Source: Bisporella sp. PMI_857
Lineage: Eukaryota; Ascomycota; Leotiomycetes; Helotiales; Helotiaceae
Length of the DNA: 10,238 nt
Assembly (NCBI GenBank): GCA_021307315.1
Contig: JAJSPD010000281.1
Span: forward strand, 1 to 10,238
Reading direction: 5' to 3'
The notes under the pieces are model-generated. The model worked only from the letters and a program-made list of their open reading frames with translations. It made no database searches and was not told the origin of the DNA. Shown here piece after piece: positions 7,240 through 10,238 of this stretch (position 1 is its first letter; the number at the start of each line of letters is the position of its first letter). Made by a program: the position numbers and the translations under genes.

Positions 7240-7679
7240 GATTATAATATCGATTTAAAAAAAGTAAACGACTAGTTTTAGGATTTTTTTTGAAGTTTTT
7301 TGTATAGTATGTCGAAAAAAAAGCTACTAGTTTTCCGGAAAACTTTTACAAAGCTTTTCAATAAAAGATTTATTCGAGTAAACAATTTTTTTATAGCGGC
7401 TTTTGTTTTATTCGTTAAAAAGCCTAAAAAAAAGCTACGGTTTTATGTCGACTATCGAAGTCTAAATAAAATTACTTGTAAAAACCGTTATTTTTTTTTG
7501 TTAATTTACGAAACGCTACAGAATTTGTTTTAAGTTTGTTAGTTTATTAAGCTAAACGTGAAAACTGCTTTTTACAAAATCAAAATTGCTAAAAAAAACG
7601 AGTAAAAAACTGCTTTTCGAACGCGTTACAAACTGTACGAATAGTTAGTAACGCTTTTCGGCTTAGCAAATATTTTAAG
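7240..7679 (+). pseudogene. Element A reverse transcriptase, N-terminal part (cut by element B)
   Basis: The frame of 5644 continues with LYSMSKKKLLVFRK (from about 7300), NKRFIRVNNFF, VLFVKKPKKKLRFYVDYRSL (7411-7470) and NKIT, then ETLQNLF, FIKLNVKTAFYKIKI, KTAFRTRYKLYE and FGLANILS. These are the fingers and first palm motifs of Ty3/gypsy reverse transcriptase in the right order. RIP effects are clear: the Gly run before LRF is Lys, Pro-Leu-Pro is Phe-Phe-Leu, and Cys in the FCVDYR motif is Tyr. The Asp of the KLD motif is Asn in KLNVKTAF. The sequence stops at 7679, just after FGLAN, where element B begins, so the YVDD active site is not in the window. Confidence 0.95.
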
Positions 7680-7938
7680 TGTAACGACGCAAGGAATCAC
7701 GGGCTAGAATAGAGGCATATGGGAGTGCGTACAATAGGCTGATAGTGATTGCCTTATAGGTCTACCTACGAAGGATACAAAAACATGAGGAACAACTGTA
7801 GAGAGTGGGAGCAGACCTTATATAGGCGACTCCGACTCTCCTCCGTATCGGCTCTGAAACCCTTTATACCCTGATCTTCAGCCTCCTGATCCCGTGCCAT
7901 GGCCTTCGTGTCGCACTTTGGGCATACCGGTTGTTACA
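7680..7938 (-). repeat. 3' LTR of element B, 259 bp
   Basis: Plus strand begins TGTAACG and ends TGTTACA, so the ends TGTAAC/GTTACA are inverted and carry TG...CA, a classic gypsy boundary. Left border: the reverse transcriptase reading of element A ends exactly here. Right border: a polypurine tract on the element's strand. It is visibly GC-rich compared with the DNA on both sides. TATA-like sites on the element's strand are at 7816-7825 and about 7859-7870. Confidence 0.92.
7816..7825 (-). promoter_or_regulatory. Candidate TATA box of the element B LTR
   Basis: Minus strand CTATATAAGG lies about 115 bp into the LTR, where the end of U3 is expected. A second, weaker candidate (GGTATAAAGG) lies upstream at about 7859-7870. 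Both read well on the element's strand, supporting minus orientation. Confidence 0.5.
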
Positions 7939-7954
7939 TTACCCCCTTTCTAGA
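7939..7954 (-). other. Polypurine tract of element B
   Basis: The minus strand reads TCTAGAAAGGGGGTAA directly before the LTR start TGTAACA. This is the usual primer for plus-strand DNA synthesis, and it sets both the LTR border and the element's direction. A minus-strand reading FEGKLPLERG followed by TAA runs through it, so the last codons of an ORF may overlap the tract. Confidence 0.82.
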
Positions 7955-9100
7955 GGAAGCTTGCCTTCAAACTTCGAAATAAGGCGATTTAGTGCTGGTT
8001 CGGTGTAAAAGTGGTTTATCGGTACTACAATACTAAGCGAACGCGGAAAACAATAAAAACTCACAACAATAGTAACGCTTGTAAGTCACTACTTTCAGTC
8101 AAATTCTATTCAGAATCACTTTTGTATTGTTTCTATTCACAATAAGTTTTTTGTGAGCTTTCAAATTATAAATATCCGCTTTTTTTTCAACTTTTTCTAA
8201 GCAACGACTACTACAACTATTACTGTAAGTAGTACTGTTCAGAAAAGCTTCGGCATAAATCCTTAATATTGATGCTTCGCAAATTATGCTTTTACTTACT
8301 TTTTCCGGTACGTTAGCTGCGGCTTACCGTGTGTACTGTCTCCGCTGTTTTCGGGCAAAAAAAAAGAACGAAAAGCACTAATACTCATTTGATCGGCCTT
8401 TATCAAAAAAGTGTAGTTATTGTACTGTACAGAATGCTTTTTGCGTACTTGTAAATTTCGAATCTTATTTGTATTTCTTACTTGTTCACTTTTAGCATAA
8501 ATCCCGTAGTACGTTTTTACCGAATTTGCTGCTTTTTAAGCAGCACAAAGTGTACAAGTTCGTGCTGCAGCAGCAGCGTTAAATAAAATCGTGTCGGTTA
8601 GTTCGGCGTTTATGCCTAAAACGCAGCTCGACATAAGCTTTGCTCTGTTGAAAAAAACTTGTGCTTTTCGGTTTAAAGTAGCAGACATATCAATAGTAAA
8701 TCGTTCGTATTTTATCCGAATTCGGTCTAACTCTATTTAAGAGCTTTATAAGCTCAAGAAAATTGTAGTTGCAGTGCAGGCTTCCGTAGCCAGTATAACT
8801 GCTGCTCGGCGTGCTACTAATCGTATTACTAAAAAAAAAAGGCGGAAAAGTGGTCGAGTAAGTTTTTCTCGGGCCACTAACCCGTACGAAAATAAAAACG
8901 AAAATAAAAAAAAAAATAAAAATAAAAAATCCGGCGGAAAAAGAAAATCCTGCAACTAAATAAAAAGTGTTAAGCTTTGTTTCGAAAAGCAAGTCGGCAC
9001 TTTCGTAGTATAAACTTTGACAATACTTATTTACGAAAATAATTCTTTGTAACGAAATCGGTTTAGTGTTATTAAAAAGTTTATATCGCAAAAATCGTTA
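7955..9100 (-). other. Unassigned 1.1-kb tail between chromodomain and 3' LTR of element B
   Basis: I recognise no known domain here. On the minus strand a reading FTIDMSATLNRKAQVFFNRA runs from 8700 and goes on with only one stop to about 8300. A 133-codon open frame (9091-8690) is Phe/Ile-rich in its middle. On the plus strand a competing frame (about 8750-8957) reads VQASVASITAARRATNRITK and then Lys/Asn-rich repeats. Between 7960 and 8290 many stops occur in all frames read. It may be a long 3' untranslated region, an extra C-terminal segment of pol, or a small insertion of another element. The simplest view is a RIP-degraded tail belonging to B, since no extra LTR, inverted repeat or target duplication was found inside. 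Confidence 0.45.
8887..8928. repeat. Eroded hexanucleotide repeat (GAAAAT-like)
   Basis: CGAAAATAAAAA-like units recur with a six-base period, with G lost in later units. On the plus strand it reads as alternating Asn-Glu/Lys; on the minus strand as alternating Phe-Ile/Val, which would suit former Pro-Val pairs. Which strand coded is undecided. Confidence 0.55.
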
Positions 9101-9299
9101 ACTTAAGCTTTAAATCAGAAAATATCAGATTTGCTAATTAAATTGCTTTGCTTATATTATATTTATACCGTAGTCTGTAACTATAATTTAAAGTAAAATA
9201 AAGTCGAAAAGTTGTCGGAAAAAATTCGATATTACTACGCCCGATTATTTGCTAAATAATTATAATTTTCTTAGCTAAACTTCTAAGCTGTAATTTACT

Positions 9300-9530
9300 T
9301 TGCAAATCTACGAAAAAAGCTTAGCAGTTAAAGGTTATTTGCATAAAATCGCGGATTTTATACAGTAAACTTATAAAGTTGAAAGTAAAATACTATTTAA
9401 GTCCGGATCGTAGCCGACTCAGCTTACTTAATATTTCAAAACGTTCTTAATTTTGCGCACCGCTTTAATATTTTCGACTTTTTATTTTTTTTTCTAGCAA
9501 TTAGCTTTGCTTCTGGCTTAAAGTTCTTTT
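9300..9530 (-). pseudogene. Chromodomain of element B (decayed)
   Basis: A chromodomain at the end of integrase guides such elements to methylated-histone chromatin. On the minus strand a Lys-rich reading RKKNKKSKILKRCAKLR (about 9440-9500) occupies the place of the acidic EEWEVEKIL start of gypsy chromodomains, with Glu turned into Lys. YDPDL is exact at 9398-9412, and KIRDF at 9345-9359, in shifted frames. They have the spacing seen in fungal gypsy chromodomains, where the first belongs to the GYDPD(x)TW loop and the second to the helix. The aromatic cage residues cannot be checked because of mutation and frameshifts. Confidence 0.75.
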
Positions 9531-10238
9531 AGCCCGGTAACGGATTGTTTGGATTTTTAATTAATACGTCAAGTAAAAAAACGTTATAAATATTGAATCC
9601 AGCAAGCAAAACAAGCTTATAAACGTTACTTACTTGTTCGGTAATTCAAAAAAACTTATTTACTGTTCGGCTAGCTTTCGGCTAAACTTATAGTTCTTTA
9701 AGTTTTTAGTCGACAAATAAACTTTATTCGTAACTTTCTAGTCGATAGTTTTCAGTGCTTGTTTACTGAACAAAACATACGTTTTTAAGCTTTTAGCATG
9801 TTTGTTTTAGCCAACTTTTATAATTCTTTTATACGTTCAGCTAGTTTCCGTGTATTTTCGTAATTGAGTTTTTTTAATAAAATGTTAGTTTTTAGCGTAT
9901 TTCAGTTTTAGCTCGTTCTAAAATCAAGTCCGAACTTGAGCCGATACAGTGCTATTTCAATAAAAAAAGTGCGAAAAAGTTATTTGTACTTTGTTAATTA
10001 TAAAAAGCAGTTCGCTCTAGTTGTTTTAATAGTAATTAACAAAAAGTCGGAGTTTTAATCGATATATTTATTTATAATCTCGGTTTGGCCGTTTGTTTGC
10101 TTGTAATAAACAGTCGAAAGCTTAATTTTAACTTTAATAATTCTACAAAACTTATTCCAAAAAAAAAATACAATTGAAAACTTTATTAAAAACTATCGAC
10201 TCCGAAGTATGTCCGAATCGATATATTACTAAAAAAAA
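9531..10238 (-). pseudogene. Element B integrase, core C-terminal part and GPY/F-like domain (decayed)
   Basis: The integrase would insert the element DNA. Minus strand, in order: STVYYKQTNGQTE (10079-10117), the gypsy YHPQTDGQTE motif with His and Asp lost but the final catalytic Glu kept (10079-10081); a degraded stretch reading LYRLKFGLDFRTS (about 9900-9945); KLAERIKEL and LAKTNMLKA (about 9780-9845); then NKFF, ITEQVSNVYKL, LLAGFNIYNVFLLDVLIK (about 9555-9645) and NPNNPLPG (9532-9555), the segment joining integrase to chromodomain. Frames change around 9660. Many TAA/TAG stops from Gln and Trp codons. The N-terminal zinc domain and the first two catalytic acids lie beyond the window. Confidence 0.9.

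Larger units (their letters stand above)
5644..7679 (+). mobile_element. Element A: Ty3/gypsy gag-pol internal region, truncated by element B
   Basis: A single plus-strand frame carries gag, zinc knuckle, protease and reverse transcriptase landmarks over 678 codons, all in phase with base 5644. It is broken only by stops. With 1-146 it makes up all of element A in this window; its LTRs, RNase H and integrase are not present. It is the oldest element here, because both other elements are inserted in it. Confidence 0.9.
7680..10238 (-). mobile_element. Element B: chromodomain Ty3/gypsy retrotransposon, 3' half, nested in element A
   Basis: The minus-strand element is seen from its 3' LTR inward: LTR (7680-7938), polypurine tract, an unassigned tail, chromodomain, and integrase to the window end. 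It interrupts A's reverse transcriptase. The five bases before it (TTAAG, 7675-7679) are not repeated after 7938 (TTACC follows), so this is not a solo LTR; the other LTR and the second target copy should lie beyond 10238. Confidence 0.92.

Noticed and set aside
7680..7938. Solo LTR
   Set aside because: Flanking pentamers differ (TTAAG and TTACC), and a polypurine tract and chromodomain integrase follow on the same strand.
8774..8959. Plus-strand Lys/Asn-rich ORF as a basic nuclear protein
   Set aside because: Half of it is the AT-rich hexamer repeat, and a competing minus-strand frame exists. No family was recognised, so it is kept only as an observation.
8690..9091. Phe/Ile-rich minus-strand ORF as a membrane protein
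   Set aside because: The hydrophobic block is T-rich repeat sequence, best explained by Pro and Val codons altered by RIP.
1..10238. A new defence, toxin or metabolic system
   Set aside because: Nearly every block is explained by retrotransposon domains, LTRs or their degraded linkers. The only unexplained block (7955-9100) shows no conserved motif.

Overview
The window is a nested cluster of dead LTR retrotransposons from a filamentous ascomycete (Pezizomycotina) type of genome. No host gene, tRNA, rRNA or CRISPR array is supported. The fungal origin is inferred from the element families (a fungal-type Ty1/copia polyprotein and chromodomain Ty3/gypsy elements) and from the decay pattern. 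Reading frames can be followed for kilobases but are full of TAA/TAG where the families have Gln or Trp, Tyr for His, Phe/Leu for Pro, and Lys for Gly or Glu. These are C-to-T and G-to-A changes on both strands, with TpA in large excess, which is the hallmark of repeat-induced point mutation (RIP). The species cannot be named. Layout: (1) Element A is a plus-strand Ty3/gypsy element. Its gag begins before base 1, runs to 146 and resumes at 5644. Gag, the zinc knuckle, the protease and the start of reverse transcriptase follow in one frame to 7679. (2) A Ty1/copia element on the minus strand (147-5638) sits inside A's gag. It has LTRs at 147-325 and 5440-5638 and a perfect 5-bp target duplication ATAAT on each side. 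On the minus strand its order is gag, protease, pre-integrase/integrase, reverse transcriptase, RNase H, as expected for copia. (3) Element B is a second Ty3/gypsy element, minus strand, inserted in A's reverse transcriptase at 7680. Its 3' LTR is 7680-7938, followed by a polypurine tract, an unassigned 1.1-kb tail, and then chromodomain and integrase out to the window end. Its 5' part lies beyond 10238. History: A inserted first, then copia and B inserted independently into A, and RIP mutated all three. Both LTR families and one patch of the copia gag/protease (about 3560-3960) are visibly GC-richer than the AT-rich interiors. None of the three polyproteins can be translated whole. The residual interest is genomic: a resolvable nest, an uneven mutation map, two unequal LTRs on one element, and an unexplained 3' tail in B. 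I found no sign of a new biological system.
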